DNA from: Thysanoteuthis rhombus
Taxonomy: Eukaryota > Mollusca > Cephalopoda > Oegopsida > Thysanoteuthidae
Assembly (NCBI GenBank): GCA_963457665.1
Contig: OY735225.1
Span: 714,001 to 778,000 of the forward strand
Direction: 5' to 3'
Length of the DNA: 64,000 bases
Shown: positions 47,676 to 59,449 of the stretch, one piece after another
Layout of the letters: each line of letters opens with the position of its first letter
Position numbering within the stretch: position 1 is the stretch's first letter
The notes under the pieces: generated by a model
What the model was told of the DNA's origin: nothing
Seen by the model: the letters and a program-made list of their open reading frames with translations, nothing else
The model's database searches: none
Made by a program: the position numbers and the translations under genes

Positions 47676-48025
47676 TTGTCGACACAACCAATGTTTCAGC
47701 CAATCCATTCTACAGCCATCTTCAAGTCTACCATCTGAATATGATGGTGGTTAACAGAATTTTGCTCCAATTGTAGCAACGCTTATGGTGTAGGATTTTT
47801 TCTTCCCTTGTTAGGCCTGGATTTTTATACCTTGTCTCTGTTGAGTATCAGAAGCCACATCGGACTGAACTTTGCTCTTGTCTGACTTATACACTCAGTT
47901 CACATGTTGATTATAATCCAATGAGCCTATAATCTGGACTACTCCCCAGAGAAGATATCAGATAAAGAATTACAGACACGGGACCCTGTTGGAAACTGAG
48001 AAAAATCAAAGAGGCAGATAGAAGA
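47676..48025. pseudogene. Penelope-like remnant in inverted (head-to-head) arrangement
   Basis: From left: a minus-oriented terminal motif (CAATGTTTCAGCCAATCCATT), then a minus-oriented body similar to 31.35-31.58 kb (CAGTTCACATGTTGAT compares with CAGTCGACATGTTGAT). It then switches near 47.94 kb to a plus-oriented body (GGAAACTGAGAAAAATCAAA) shared with 29.1 kb. It is too decayed to code. Confidence 0.6.
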
Positions 48026-48316
48026 AAGGTATGGATTGGCTGAAATGAGTGAACAATGCAAACAAGGAGTTCAGTTGTGCAAAAAACTCAGAAAAGTGTT
48101 CAATGAATGTATGTATAATACCAGTTGTAATGTACAGGTGGCAAAACATGGAAGATAACAAAATTACTTAAAAACAAGCTCAGGGTCAAGCAGATATCTA
48201 TGGAAAGAGCAATGCTAGGAATAACTCTAAGAGATAGAAAGAGATCAACATGGAACTGAGAGCAGACCAAAGTAAAAGATATCACAGAAAAAAAAATTTA
48301 AAGCTGTAGAGCTTTT

Positions 48317-48322
<6 letters not shown>

Positions 48323-48399
<77 letters not shown>
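48323..48399. repeat. AT then TG microsatellite
   Basis: About 24 AT units followed by about 14 TG units. Confidence 0.9.
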
Positions 48400-48402
<3 letters not shown>

Positions 48403-48569
48403 TACAAAGACTCATTAAAAAAGGACCCTCATTTCTTACAAAATCAACTACCAACAGTGACATAAGGTCTTCCTGGCAAACTGGTTTTCCCCCAATAAAA
48501 AACAGAGGGCGAGAGCAAAAGAGAAGAAGCAGAACTATAAATTCAGAGCCCCTTCTCTGATTGTCATAC

Positions 48570-48690
48570 CTTCTCCTACAGTCACAGTGGAAAAAAACTG
48601 CCTGTCCTGTGTGAGCCTTGCTGGCCACTGGAGGACCTGCAACAGATGTGGAAAACCAACTTTGATATTGATTTGCAAAGCCACGCTATA
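48570..48690 (-). pseudogene. Possible LINE C-terminal Cys/His motif remnant
   Basis: On minus one frame reads FHICCRSSSGQQGSHRTG, which loosely resembles the C-terminal F.C..CGR.C.S..GL..H.R knuckle found in some CR1/RTE-like LINEs. The spacing is imperfect and one Cys is replaced, so this is tentative. Confidence 0.28.
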
Positions 48691-48691
<1 letters not shown>

Positions 48692-48763
<72 letters not shown>

Positions 48764-48783
48764 CAAGGCAAGGCAAGGCAAGG
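48692..48783. repeat. AT, AG and GGCAA repeat tract
   Basis: About 13 AT units, about 21 AG units, then four GGCAA units. Confidence 0.9.
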
Positions 48784-48789
48784 TAAAGA

Positions 48790-49110
48790 GTCTGTTTCTC
48801 AAGAGACAACTCCCATTAAAGTATTAACAACTGAAGAAGAAATCTCAGTTTCCGTTCATGTGTCAGCTTCGTGATCCTTGCCAGTTTCAAGTCTGGTCAA
48901 GACCAGGACTTTATTCTAACAAGTTTTTATGGCCACTCTCTTTGCAAGCGTGCAAGTCCACCAAAGAGCATCACACAGTTCAGAATGTACTCAATTAGCT
49001 GCTGAGTGCACAGGGAAATTTATCCTAATGAAGAGTTTTCCACACTCTTTGCTCTTTTGGGGAATTGAACCTGGACCCTCCAGCGTGTGAAGCAGATGAG
49101 AGAGAGAGAG
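48790..49110 (-). repeat. Probable tRNA-derived SINE
   Basis: On minus, CATCTGCTTCACACGCTGGA then GGTCCAGGTTCAATTCCCCA resembles the lower half of a tRNA with a B box. About 250 further bases run to the GGCAAGGCAAG repeat. A TC/GA tract flanks the head. Confidence 0.4.
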
Positions 49111-49859
49111 AGCGGAGAGAGAGAGAGAGAGATGAAAATTTATATTTAAAAATGCCATATCATGTTTAAGAAACTTAAACTCCACTCAAACCGTACAGAG
49201 TACTTTTGCTGCTATGTTTTTTGAGCAGAACCCTTTGTGAGATCACAGTACATGTCCAAGGAGATTACTTCAAAGAACACGGTGAAAACCTGGTCTTGGG
49301 GTAAGTAATTTGAAGTTCGGTCTCATCATGTGACACGGTGGTTCATGTAAGACCATCATGCTGGACACCGTCAGGGAAGGGCATAGGTGCGGACGGCAAC
49401 GAAAGAGTTGGTCCATCAACGTCAGGGAGACGATAGTCTCGACCGTGTCAGAACTCACGGGGTAGGCCTCGAACAGAGAATTATGCAAAGATACTTTTTC
49501 GTACGGCTCGAATCGACAAGTACCACCTTTTTTACTGTGAGTAAGTGCATACACTTAATTGACAAAAGTTTTTCATACTTTAACACAGCCTCTCAGGAAA
49601 ATGACTTTGAAAAATTCAAATTTAAAATAGTGCTAAAATAATGGTTTGGCTTTCGTTTGAGAAAAAAAACCAACAGATGAGCTTTACTTTTCAAGTACAA
49701 TATCATTGAAGTACATTTACAAGTTTCGTGAGTATTAATTATATCATCAACTTTATGTTTGGGTAAAACTTTAGTAAACGTGACGACGATTTAAAATACG
49801 TTGATATTAAGGAATAATCTAATGAAAAATATAACTGTTTTGTCAAGATCTGTTCATGT

Positions 49860-49890
<31 letters not shown>

Positions 49891-51372
49891 AGAAACAAAT
49901 TGTCGTTTAGTTGGTTCGAAATTTGTTTTTCTCAAGGGTTGAGTTGAAGGACCAGAAGGGGGTATTAAAGTTTTGAGAAAACATTAGAAAATTTATCTAA
50001 TATATAGTTTTAAAAAAAAGGCAACTCTTGAAATTCACATATCCAGTGTACATAAAGCTAAAGTAAAGTCCATTTTCTGCAAGTAAATGTCCAACAGCAT
50101 TTTCTTTGAATCATTTGTTTGATTATTATTATTATTTTGGTTATTTCTTTACCATGCAAATCGACATTAGTTCTTGACAATAAAACAAGTCTTTTTTTTA
50201 TTCATGAAAACCACCGAGTGATATTTTTTCATATTTTAACTCTTTTCATTTTACTTTTTTCTATTTAATAATTCATTTTATCTGCAACATATATTTGAGA
50301 TGTATTGCTTTTTACGACAATATTGAGTGACTAAAAGCTAAAGTTTTGAAGAAGTTTTTCAAGTCCCTTGATTCTTTTTAAATCAATGTTTTCAACTTGA
50401 AAATGAAAGCAGGAAATTAAACAGCTTACTCCACTCTCTCCGTCAACTTGAGAAAAACATGATATTTGAAATAAATAAAATGATAATAATTTAAAATGGA
50501 ATTCTTTTTCCTTTAATTGCTTTTCTTCTTGTGAATTTGTTCTCGTTGGTAGTGATTTATACTGATAATCTAATTTCCTGATCAAACAAACCAGCCGTAA
50601 GACTATTTAGTCCCCAAGTGGATTTCTTAAAGCTTGAAATTCGAAGATTTTGGTTAAATTTCGCTTTTAGAAAACAAGGTAGGGCATATACAAAATCAGG
50701 GCCAAGTTTAGCAGTACATTTACGTTGTAAATCGAACATCCGTCGTCAGAAAGGTGGATATAAAGTAAGGGTCCAGTTTTGGATGATTCACACACAGTAA
50801 ATTGGACCCCCACTTTAGAGCCTATTTACTCGCTTTAAAAATTACTTTTTTTCAAAAATGGAAAAAAATTCCAGAACAGATGGAAGCCAGATTCATCTCA
50901 AATAGACCAAATTTTATTGGTAGGGTATATTTCTATGAAAGAATTACATTTGTTTGCTCAACTGAATCTCAACTTTTGGGAATTAAATAATTTTAAGAGG
51001 GTATAAGCGATGAGAGATGTTTTTTTTTCTTTTTACAACATGAAGTACTTACATGTTCTCTTGGAGCAGTCGAAAAAATGCTCAGAGAGATTTCTCTTCA
51101 ATCATTATAAAATCCCTCTTTATGAAATTGTCGATCTTTTTTTTACAAGAATATTAAATAGTTTAAAAATAGTGAATAAATTATCCGATTTGAAAATCGT
51201 TTTTGCCTGAAATATTTTGTTTATAGATATAATTTAAAATGTTGATAACGAGTAAAAAAAAAATATATATTAAATAGAAAAAGGGGGAAATTTTATTTTA
51301 TCGCTGTAAGATGCGTGTGTGTTAACAAAATTGTTGGTTATTAAGTAAATTTCCTGACGATTGATGATGTAA
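49110..51372. other. Gene-free stretch before the tRNA cluster
   Basis: 49270-49555 is CpG-richer than its surroundings and open for 94 codons on minus but is unrecognised. A scrap of family A (TTTACGTTGTAAATCGAAC) occurs near 50720. The rest is AT-rich with nothing supported. Confidence 0.45.
49858..49889. repeat. AT microsatellite
   Basis: About 14 AT units. Confidence 0.88.
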
Positions 51373-51443
51373 GCATCGGTGGTTCAGTGGTAGAATGCTC
51401 GCCTGCCACGCGGGCGGCCCGGGTTCGATTCCCGGCCGATGCA
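51373..51443 (+). tRNA. tRNA-Gly-GCC: tRNA-Gly (anticodon GCC)
   Basis: A 71-nt cloverleaf with acceptor stem GCATCGG/CCGATGC and discriminator A. The D arm contains an intact A box (TGGTTCAGTGG), the anticodon GCC is at 51405-51407, and the T arm has a perfect B box (GGTTCGATTCC). No intron. An oligo-T terminator follows after 7 bases. Nothing is degenerate, so it is probably a working Pol III gene. Confidence 0.97.
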
Positions 51444-51450
51444 GGATATC

Positions 51451-51458
51451 TTTTTTTT
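51451..51458 (+). terminator. Pol III terminator after tRNA-Gly
   Basis: T8 run beginning 8 bases after the tRNA end. Confidence 0.8.
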
Positions 51459-52724
51459 AATAAATGGATGATGAAAGTAGCTGTTTTACAATCTCATTCT
51501 CTTCATTACAGTGAGCCACTACAAATACCGAAAGCACCACATATGTGAAAATTCCAGTCCTACCAGACTTTTGAAACCTACAGTCGAGACTGAATGTCTT
51601 ACATTTTCTGCTTTTTAATATATTAATTTTCTACAGAGTTTTATTGAAACTTGACATCTACCAGACCCCTTACTATCTCAATCTATTATTTGTGAAACAA
51701 CAATAATTTTTTTTACAAGCTGAATACTCACCCTAATATGTCGGTTAAAGTGAATTAAAAAAAAGGAGAAGAAAAGATAGGTAGTTAATGGAAATCAGAT
51801 ATGTATTTAAAAACAAATGACATTTGTGACTTATACAGTTTAGTTTCAGCTTAAGAAGAAATGTGTCCATTTTAGCACGAATTTACATTGGAAATCAAAC
51901 ATCCTTAATCACATATAGAGGGCATTTTAAAAATGCTAATAGTCTTTTCTTGGATCATGTTGGTACACATAGAAAATTTAATGGGGTTATGTTTGGCGGT
52001 TTTTGTGACTTTTCAACATTTTTTTTTTTCTTCACATTCCCAGAAAAACATGGCCTGATGAAGAAAATCAGCGAAGTCATTCTTCCTCTCACTTTTGGCC
52101 TCTCTGTGCAGAATATGAAAGTACCCACTGTTTGCAAGATCTCTCCCTATTACTCTCCCCTCCTCTCAATGAACTAAGCGAAGCCCACATTTGCTCTGAT
52201 CAAGCATTTCATCAACAGGTAATCGATATATCTGAAAAAGCAGGCATAAAATATGTGCTCATTCTAGCACGAATTTACATTTTAAATTAATCTCTCTCCT
52301 AAAAACGTGTGTGGATGATTTTCATAAACCAACTCACAGAAAATATTTTTTGCGGACAGCTGACACATGGATAGACATTTTGTGAATCATAGTGAGATTT
52401 TTTATCGTACACTGCTGTAATCCTATTTCAATATCAACTAAGGTTTATAGTATTTCAACTTGATACAAATGAAATCAAAAATATTAATCATGTTAATAAA
52501 TTTCCTCTTTTCAATTTGTCATGTTAAGAGCCAGGCCGAAGTACCTCATAATGGTGTAACAGCAATCTGGTCTCACAGATCATCATTACTTAGTAGTGAA
52601 GTGAGTTTGATCTTTATGGGTTGCCCCATACTAATGGCCTTGTGCCAAATCTAAGCTATAATCAGTAAAGATCTCCAACGCTTTACTGTGGTGTTATGGC
52701 TTGCATATAAAAACTATTAATTAC

Positions 52725-52895
52725 ATGTCATAAAAACTTTTACATCTGTTATAAAAAAATGAATGGTCAAAAATCTTATATTGTTAAATTGAAAGATTTG
52801 CTCTTCATTTTTAGATTTGTCATAAAAATGTTTTTCCATTGTCATGAGAAATATTTTCATGTCAGTCATAAAAATGCGGTGTGTCCGTCATGAAA
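52725..52895 (+). repeat. Direct repeat between tRNA genes, first copy
   Basis: TTGTTAAATTGAAAGATTTG, CTCTTCATTTTTAGATTTGT, CCATTGTCATGAGAAATATT. Second copy at 53230-53375, about 505 bp on, just beside the initiator tRNA gene. Confidence 0.65.
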
Positions 52896-53229
52896 AAAAA
52901 AGTATATAAAAACTATAAATGCAAAAGCAATCCTATGTATGATTGTTGATTTATTTGTTCAAACATAATTTTTATTATTCCTCTTCCCTGTTAATGTTTC
53001 ACTGCTTACAAAGTAGGTAAATAAATCAAGAAGTCAATTGCTGTCAGTAGAAACTGAAGGGACATAACAGCAATAAAATTCAAATTCTCCTCATTATTTT
53101 CTATCATTTCTCTTCTCCCTCTCAACTCTTGCTATGTAATGAACAAGGGTAAGAATAGAAGAGACTTCTTCCCTACTCTTGCTACGTGTTGAATAAGGAT
53201 GAGAATAAAAGAGGGTGTTTTATATGAAA

Positions 53230-53375
53230 AAAAAACTGTTTTACAACTGTTTTAAAAAAAATGAAAGTGAAAATTCTCACATTGTTAAATTGAAAGGTTT
53301 GCTATTCATCTTTACATTTGTCCTAAAAATCACTTTCCATTGTCATGAGGAATATTCTGACTCCAGTCATGGAAA
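53230..53375 (+). repeat. Direct repeat between tRNA genes, second copy
   Basis: TTGTTAAATTGAAAGGTTTG, CTATTCATCTTTACATTTGT, CCATTGTCATGAGGAATATT: same order as 52725-52895. A two-unit motif, CTCTTGCTATGTAATGAACA and CTCTTGCTACGTGTTGAATA, lies in between (53127 and 53176). Confidence 0.65.
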
Positions 53376-53475
53376 AAAAAATTATCTATGATGATAAGGG
53401 TTCTAAAATATTTCACTGTTGAGACAATAATTTGGAAAAAAAAAATTTTTAAAAAGTTCGACAAAATGATCACCT

Positions 53476-53547
53476 TAGCAGAGCGTAGTTTCGATCTACG
53501 GACCTCTGGGTTATGGGCCCAGCACGCTTCCACTGCGCCACTCTGCT
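53476..53547 (-). tRNA. tRNA-iMet-CAT: Initiator tRNA-Met (anticodon CAT)
   Basis: A 72-nt cloverleaf on the minus strand beginning AGCAGAGTGGCGCAG. It has initiator hallmarks: A1 paired with T72 in AGCAGAG/CTCTGCT, three G-C pairs in the anticodon stem (GGGCCCATAACCC), and a T loop starting with A in GATCGAAAC instead of the elongator TTCGA. The anticodon is CAT. No intron. The first T4 downstream on the minus strand is at 53464-53467. Confidence 0.96.
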
Positions 53548-54972
53548 ATCTGACATGAATTGCCGTATTTAAATTATTTATACCCAAAATACCTATGTTT
53601 TGTGGGTTGAAATAGTTTCTCATCTTTCACGTTGTGATTTATTTAGTTGAATAATGAGTTACATATTGTATTTTTTTCGCTCAAGTGAAAATTGTATATA
53701 AAAACTAGAGTCTTGTTATTTACCGCGTTATATAATTAAAAAAGTATTTTCATTTAAAAAAAAAAGTTATACCTACTAATTTCATTGATGCAGACTACTA
53801 AAAATATATTAATTAAAATTGCAATAATGTCGTACCCATATTAACAATAAAAACGCAAACATTGTTGAAAATTTCGGAGTCTGTTGTGTAGATGTAGTAT
53901 TTAATTTATCTCTTGTTTCAAAACATGCGCTTACACAAATGAATATTTACCTTGAATCATTTGGGTTTTTAATCAATTCGATATAAAGAAATTATCTTTT
54001 GATATTTATGTTCAACAATTGAAACAACAATAATTTAATGCAAGGAAATACGATACTACCACTATTTGGATGAATTAAAACGTGAATAAAATCATAATAT
54101 ACGAATTTGAGAAGTTAAAATTATAAAATTGTTTACGACTTTCACTTCTTGTCTACTTATGATTTCAATTCAGATACCAAATAAAATTTGTAATTAATAA
54201 ATCCTCAAATGTATGATAATTGTCCTGGGGAAAAAATTAATTACCAACTTTTAGTTTGATCTTCAACAAAAGAGAAAGTAGTTTTCAGTCCTGAACAAAC
54301 ATAGATACTATGACTTAGATGACTGTTTTTTTTTTTGCTCTGGTACTATAGATAGATATTATTACAATAAATTCAAATTATAATATTTACTAAAATAAAA
54401 AGGGGTAATTATTAAAAGGTAAAATGTCGAACACATGAAAGGGAGTCTCAACATTTCAAAACCAATTACATTTTCTCCGTTTAAATCTGATCTATAACCG
54501 TTAAATCCTTTCAAACAATAAACGTGTTGTATCCTTTTTTTATTAATATGTAATTATTTTGCCGTAGAAACAAATATTTATTTCGCTGTAGAAACAAATA
54601 TTGATAGAAAAAATTATCAATATTTACCAAATTATTTGCTTTGCAATGTGTTAGGTATTGTAACTTAAACTCAAAACAAAAACATTTCAATCAATGATGA
54701 AATCGATCCCTTATGTATCAATACACGCCACATATTATTTTTCATGCTCTTAAATGGATAAATATATTGTACTTTTTTTTTCAAAAAGTTTCAACCATTA
54801 ATCAAAATTTTAGCACTTGAAAACGAAGAAGTTTGTTTTGTAGATCCAAAAAGATTCTATCTTTAATTATCTAATAAAATAACTGCAACCCAATAAGAGT
54901 CAATTTACGATCCTGATTTAGTTTGTGTATAAAAAGGTATCAAGCTCCCTTGAAAAGCGCCTGAATCCGGTA

Positions 54973-55044
54973 GCCGTGATCGTCTAGTGGTTAGGACCCC
55001 ACGTTGTGGCCGTGGTAACCCAGGTTCGAATCCTGGTCACGGCA
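54973..55044 (+). tRNA. tRNA-His-GTG: tRNA-His (anticodon GTG)
   Basis: A 72-nt cloverleaf with acceptor stem GCCGTGA/TCACGGC. The anticodon GTG is at 55006-55008, with an intact A box (CGTCTAGTGGTTAGG) and B box (GGTTCGAATCC). The G-1 of mature tRNA-His is added after transcription in animals; the base at -1 here is A. A T7 terminator starts 13 bases after the end. Confidence 0.97.
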
Positions 55045-55056
55045 GGATTCAGAAGA

Positions 55057-55063
55057 TTTTTTT
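55057..55063 (+). terminator. Pol III terminator after tRNA-His
   Basis: T7 run shortly after the tRNA 3' end. Confidence 0.75.
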
Positions 55064-55468
55064 GTCCCTGTGATTATCTTTCAGGGGAATATTCTTCTAA
55101 TTTAATTCCGACTCAAGTGATTTTAAACTAAATTATTTTTTTCTCCATTTCTTCTTCTATACATTGCAATTAATTGGTTACTGTGGGGAAAAATTTGAGA
55201 AATAAGTAAATATCTTAATAAAAGAAATAATATTTTGTATATTGTCGATAAAAAAAATTGATTATTTTTTAAATTTTCATTATTCCTGATCACTTTTTTC
55301 ACGAGTGTAAAATTATTTAGTGCCCAACTTGATCATCTTTACATACTTTCTCTTTCAAAAATGTTTCCCCACATAAAATCTTCCAGATTTCAATTTCTTT
55401 TGAAGAACCTAAAGTTCGTTCAACTCGTCACATACGTAGATTTATTTCATTAAAAGTCTGTAGCACAG

Positions 55469-55740
55469 TATATAAGGAAGAAAACGGGAATCCGAGATAT
55501 CATAGAATCTATTAGAAAACTTAAATGGCAATGGGCAGGCCATGTTGCAAGAATGACAGGCAACCGATGGACATCACAACTCACAACATGGATCCCCGGA
55601 GATCACACGCGAAACCGAGCCCGCAGATTACAAGATGGAGGGATGAATTAGACAAATTTAGAAAATACTGGCTCCACGATAGAGAATTGTGGCGAATCCT
55701 GGGGAAGGTCCATGTCCAACGACGGAAGTTAAAAAACTGA
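55469..55740 (+). pseudogene. LINE (Jockey/RTE-type) ORF2 C-terminal remnant
   Basis: Translation gives TGIRDIIESIRKLKWQWAGHV, then ARMTGNRW, and after a frame change near 55618-55630 RWRDELDKF and [16 protein letters not shown] before TGA at 55738-55740. The pattern KW.WAGH.AR...RW, then RW.D.L, then REL.R.LGE matches the very C-terminal end of non-LTR retrotransposon ORF2 (Jockey/RTE group). The element is 5'-truncated and frameshifted. The stop is followed within 10 bases by a long AT tract, as expected of a LINE 3' tail that expanded. A homologous minus-strand remnant lies at 17785-18052. Confidence 0.75.
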
Positions 55741-55746
55741 TTATGA

Positions 55747-55879
<133 letters not shown>

Positions 55880-56302
55880 GAAAGAAAGAAAAGGAAGAAC
55901 AATTAGATGAGATGAAAAGGCAATAAAATCACTCGTGTCGTCATTTTGATATACACAACTGATTTATCTCCCTTGAATTTGTTTCGTCTAAAGCTATGAA
56001 TAATTTTATTATATAAAATTTAATTAAATACTGTAGAATGAATGGTTAATATATCAATGTTCTTTTGATGGAAAACCATACTGATATCTGTTGCTCATTC
56101 AAACGCACATTGTACTGGTATTAAAATATTTGAATAATAAATAAACGCTAAAGTTGTTTTTCTTTATATTTAATTTCCCTAAATCTTCAATTTAATTCGT
56201 TTTACTATTATTAAAAACTATATTCCTGAAAAGTATTTCGCTTTTGATATATTTATTTTCGTATTTCGACAAGATGTTGTCTAATTTGAAAGTGGATTTT
56301 GC

Positions 56303-56313
56303 AAGATGGCGTC
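56303..56313 (+). promoter_or_regulatory. Possible YY1-type site over the MRPL53 start codon
   Basis: AAGATGGCGTC overlaps the ATG and matches the AAnATGGCGnC form of the YY1 motif, which in vertebrates often sits at or just after the start of genes for ribosomal and mitochondrial proteins. The match is seen; function here is inference, since a Kozak-like context followed by an Ala codon gives a similar string. Confidence 0.3.
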
Positions 56314-56430
56314 AGCTTCGGTCGCAGCAGCGAAACAATTGGGAAGAATTCTTTCAAAATTTCATATTCGCCCTGTGAAAAACATTACTTTTATCTTCAA
56401 CCCATTCGTAGACAATGTTTCTTCAATCAG
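56306..56430 (+). CDS. MRPL53: MRPL53 coding exon 1
   Basis: Encodes residues 1-41 plus two bases of codon 42. The N-terminus is Ala/Ser-rich with Lys and Arg and almost no acidic residues, as in a mitochondrial presequence, and leads into the conserved RPVK segment. Donor GTGAGT starts at 56431. Confidence 0.9.
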
Positions 56431-59417
56431 GTGAGTGTCAGTAGTGTTCATATGCATTTGTTTGTCATCTTTTTCGTTTAAAAGATTGTCCTTGTTGATT
56501 AAATTGAGTGAAGGAAGGTCATACGTAACATGGATTTTTAAAAAGTTTTTATTTTACCCAATTAAAAAATGTCTTCGATAATCATTTATGTAAATATACT
56601 ATTGTAATGACGGTATATACGAAATTGATATTTTGTCAAGTTCTTACTAAACCAACTAAGACATGAAATGAATTCGACAAAAACATTTCAGTAGTCTATG
56701 AAAAACTTTTTCAGCATGATACGTACTTATACAGCTTATCACTCTTTTTTTCATTTCCTTCTGGGGGGGGGGTCTTACAGACAAAAAATAAATATACAAA
56801 TACACGTTGCATGTTATGAGTGAGTATCAATGAAAACTATTGAACAACCGTATTTCCTTGAAGAAAATCTCATCACGTTCACCTCAAAATTAATCGGAGT
56901 CCGTGAACTGATTTTCTTTCAAGATTTAATTTCAATTGGTAATGAGATTTTCTCTTCAAAACAAACATTATTTGCTAAACCCGTGGCAATTCCCCGGGTG
57001 GGTGTTGACCACTAAGATTATCCATCATTTCATGCCTGTGTTCTTCTCTTACCCTTGGCACATATCTCCTCATTATCTCCCTTATCCTTTCTAATTTTCG
57101 TTGCCTGTCTGTGTCTCGTCTTGATATCATTCACACGTGGATAGTTTCATATGCGAAAATATTCCTAACCTGTCAGTCAAGTAACTGATTTTCTTTTCAC
57201 CCATACCCCCCATCTTCTTACTAAAATACCTAAACTACTTTTCTCCCCTCTCCCTTCCAACTTTATAAAACTACCTAAATTTTTCTTTGTTCTCTCTCTC
57301 TCCTTACCCTCTTATCAAACTACCTAACTGTCTTATTTCTCCCTATCTTCATATTAAACTTTCTCATCTGCCCTCTCTTCTCATCAAACCACCTAATGTT
57401 ATTACTGAAACCATAACTTTTGCTGCAGGCTGGAACAAAAAATTTGGCCATACCTGGTTTCACAGCTGAAAGCCAATGATAATTAATAAGCCATCAGGGG
57501 CATGTTGTGATGTCTGCGACAATAGCTGGGGAAATTGAGCAATTTCTGGATAACCTGCCATGTGACCTTCAGTCAGATTGTGGGTTTAGTTATTTGTTAA
57601 GAATAGTGTAGATGAAAATGACAGTAGGAAGGTGTAGAAAAAAAACTTAGGAGATGGGTGTTACATCTCAAAATTTTTTTTATTATTCCATGGCTGTAGT
57701 TCTGATGCATTTTGACGGGAACCAGACGTCCTTTTCTTAGAAAAATTTGTTGTTTACTTGTTTTATGCTGAAGAATTTTGGATCTACTTAGATGTATGCT
57801 AACCTTTGTAAATAAATATCAAAAAGCCAGGCTGATTTTCAAGACAAGCCAGGCTTTCTCCACCCAAAAGATTGGTGCAACACAGTCTTCCTATGCCTTG
57901 CATTTGGGTTTGTGTCATTCCAAGTTGAGCTTAGTGCCACATCACCCCTAATCAGTGAACCAAACCCAATCTGTAGTTATCCTCTCCTTTTTAATCAAAT
58001 TTCTTTTTAATACATAATACATTGATTTAGTCCAAAAAAGTACCCCAAATGAAGTTAAAGGCACATGTCATGACAAATCTAGTTTCCACAATATTGTGAT
58101 GTAAAACTATCAATTCTTCTGGAAAGAAAAAATGTATCTACATTTGAGAGAACCATATACTCTGAACTATTCTATTGCAAAAAATTAATTTTCTGATGTT
58201 CAATCTACTTCTACAGTATTTTCATGGCCTCTCAGTCCCTTGTACCTTCTAGTAGGATAGATTGAAATATGAATTCAATCATAAGCCGCTCAAGCTTCTC
58301 CTATTTTCTATTATTATTAAACCTCACTCTCAACATGAGGATTTATGACTTATATGATGTAATTCAGGTACTGACTTGGTTGTACGTCTCCAAACTTTTT
58401 CTAACAGCTTTTAATCCTTCCCTAAGTAGAATAACTTGCAGTGATGGAAACCTGTTTTGGAAACTAGGTATATGGTAAGATTGGGTATGGGGAATATGGT
58501 AATGTCTTCATTAATATATATTGAATGTAAGATTAAAGCTTGAAATTGTGAAGTGAGTATGCTCGACCCCCCCCCCCATTTCCATCTCTGGTAACATGTG
58601 ATTGTTTCTGGTTCTTGTTACAGACAATCTTTGTTTCATCTGAATGGTCCCAATGTGAAAAGTTCCAATCCGAAGGCAGAATTCATGATTGACATCAAAT
58701 CTAGTGTTTGTGAACCAGAAATGAAAGTTAATTTTGGTAAGTTTTTTTTTTTTTTAATTTTTCATCTCATCTCTTTTGTTTCAATATTGAACAAGGAGAG
58801 AAAGAATTTCTTTTTCAATAATTGTTGCCTCAAATTTTAACTCACTGGCAGACCTGCACAGCTTTTTGTATTTTCGTCATTGAAATATTGAGGAAACCTA
58901 AATAACAACCTTCAGTTTTTTTTTATTCTTTATTTTTAAATAACATTTCATTCAAGATTCGGATGATACTCATTTCCACTTTATAGCATCTTAATATATG
59001 ATAAAGATTTGCCTAACCTCTGTCACGTTTCTCCCTGAAAATTGCATTTTACCCCCAAAAACGGCTTTAGGCTCTAGATGATTTTAGGATTATAATTTCA
59101 TGAGTTCTGTGTGATATATATCTCAGTCAAGAAAGCTTTACAGCTTTAAACACTAAACATTAAAAATTTCTTCAAAAATTATTTTCCAATATCTGTCAAT
59201 GCAATTATGTAATTTTCTTTTTTCCATTGTTTCATGTTTTACCATGTAACTATTTCAGGGATTTTAAAAACAAAACAGTTAAATTAACATTTTATTCCTG
59301 CTGTGTTAATGTACTGGATAGTTTGTCAGACTATATTGGGAATTATGTGGATTTTATATTGATATCATTTTATACTACGTGTTCATTTTTCAAAGTAGGG
59401 CTTTACACACATATTTA

Positions 59418-59449
<32 letters not shown>

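Noticed and set aside
53330..53533. 67-codon open frame on minus
   Set aside because: Its first codons lie within the initiator tRNA-Met gene; the overlap is incidental.
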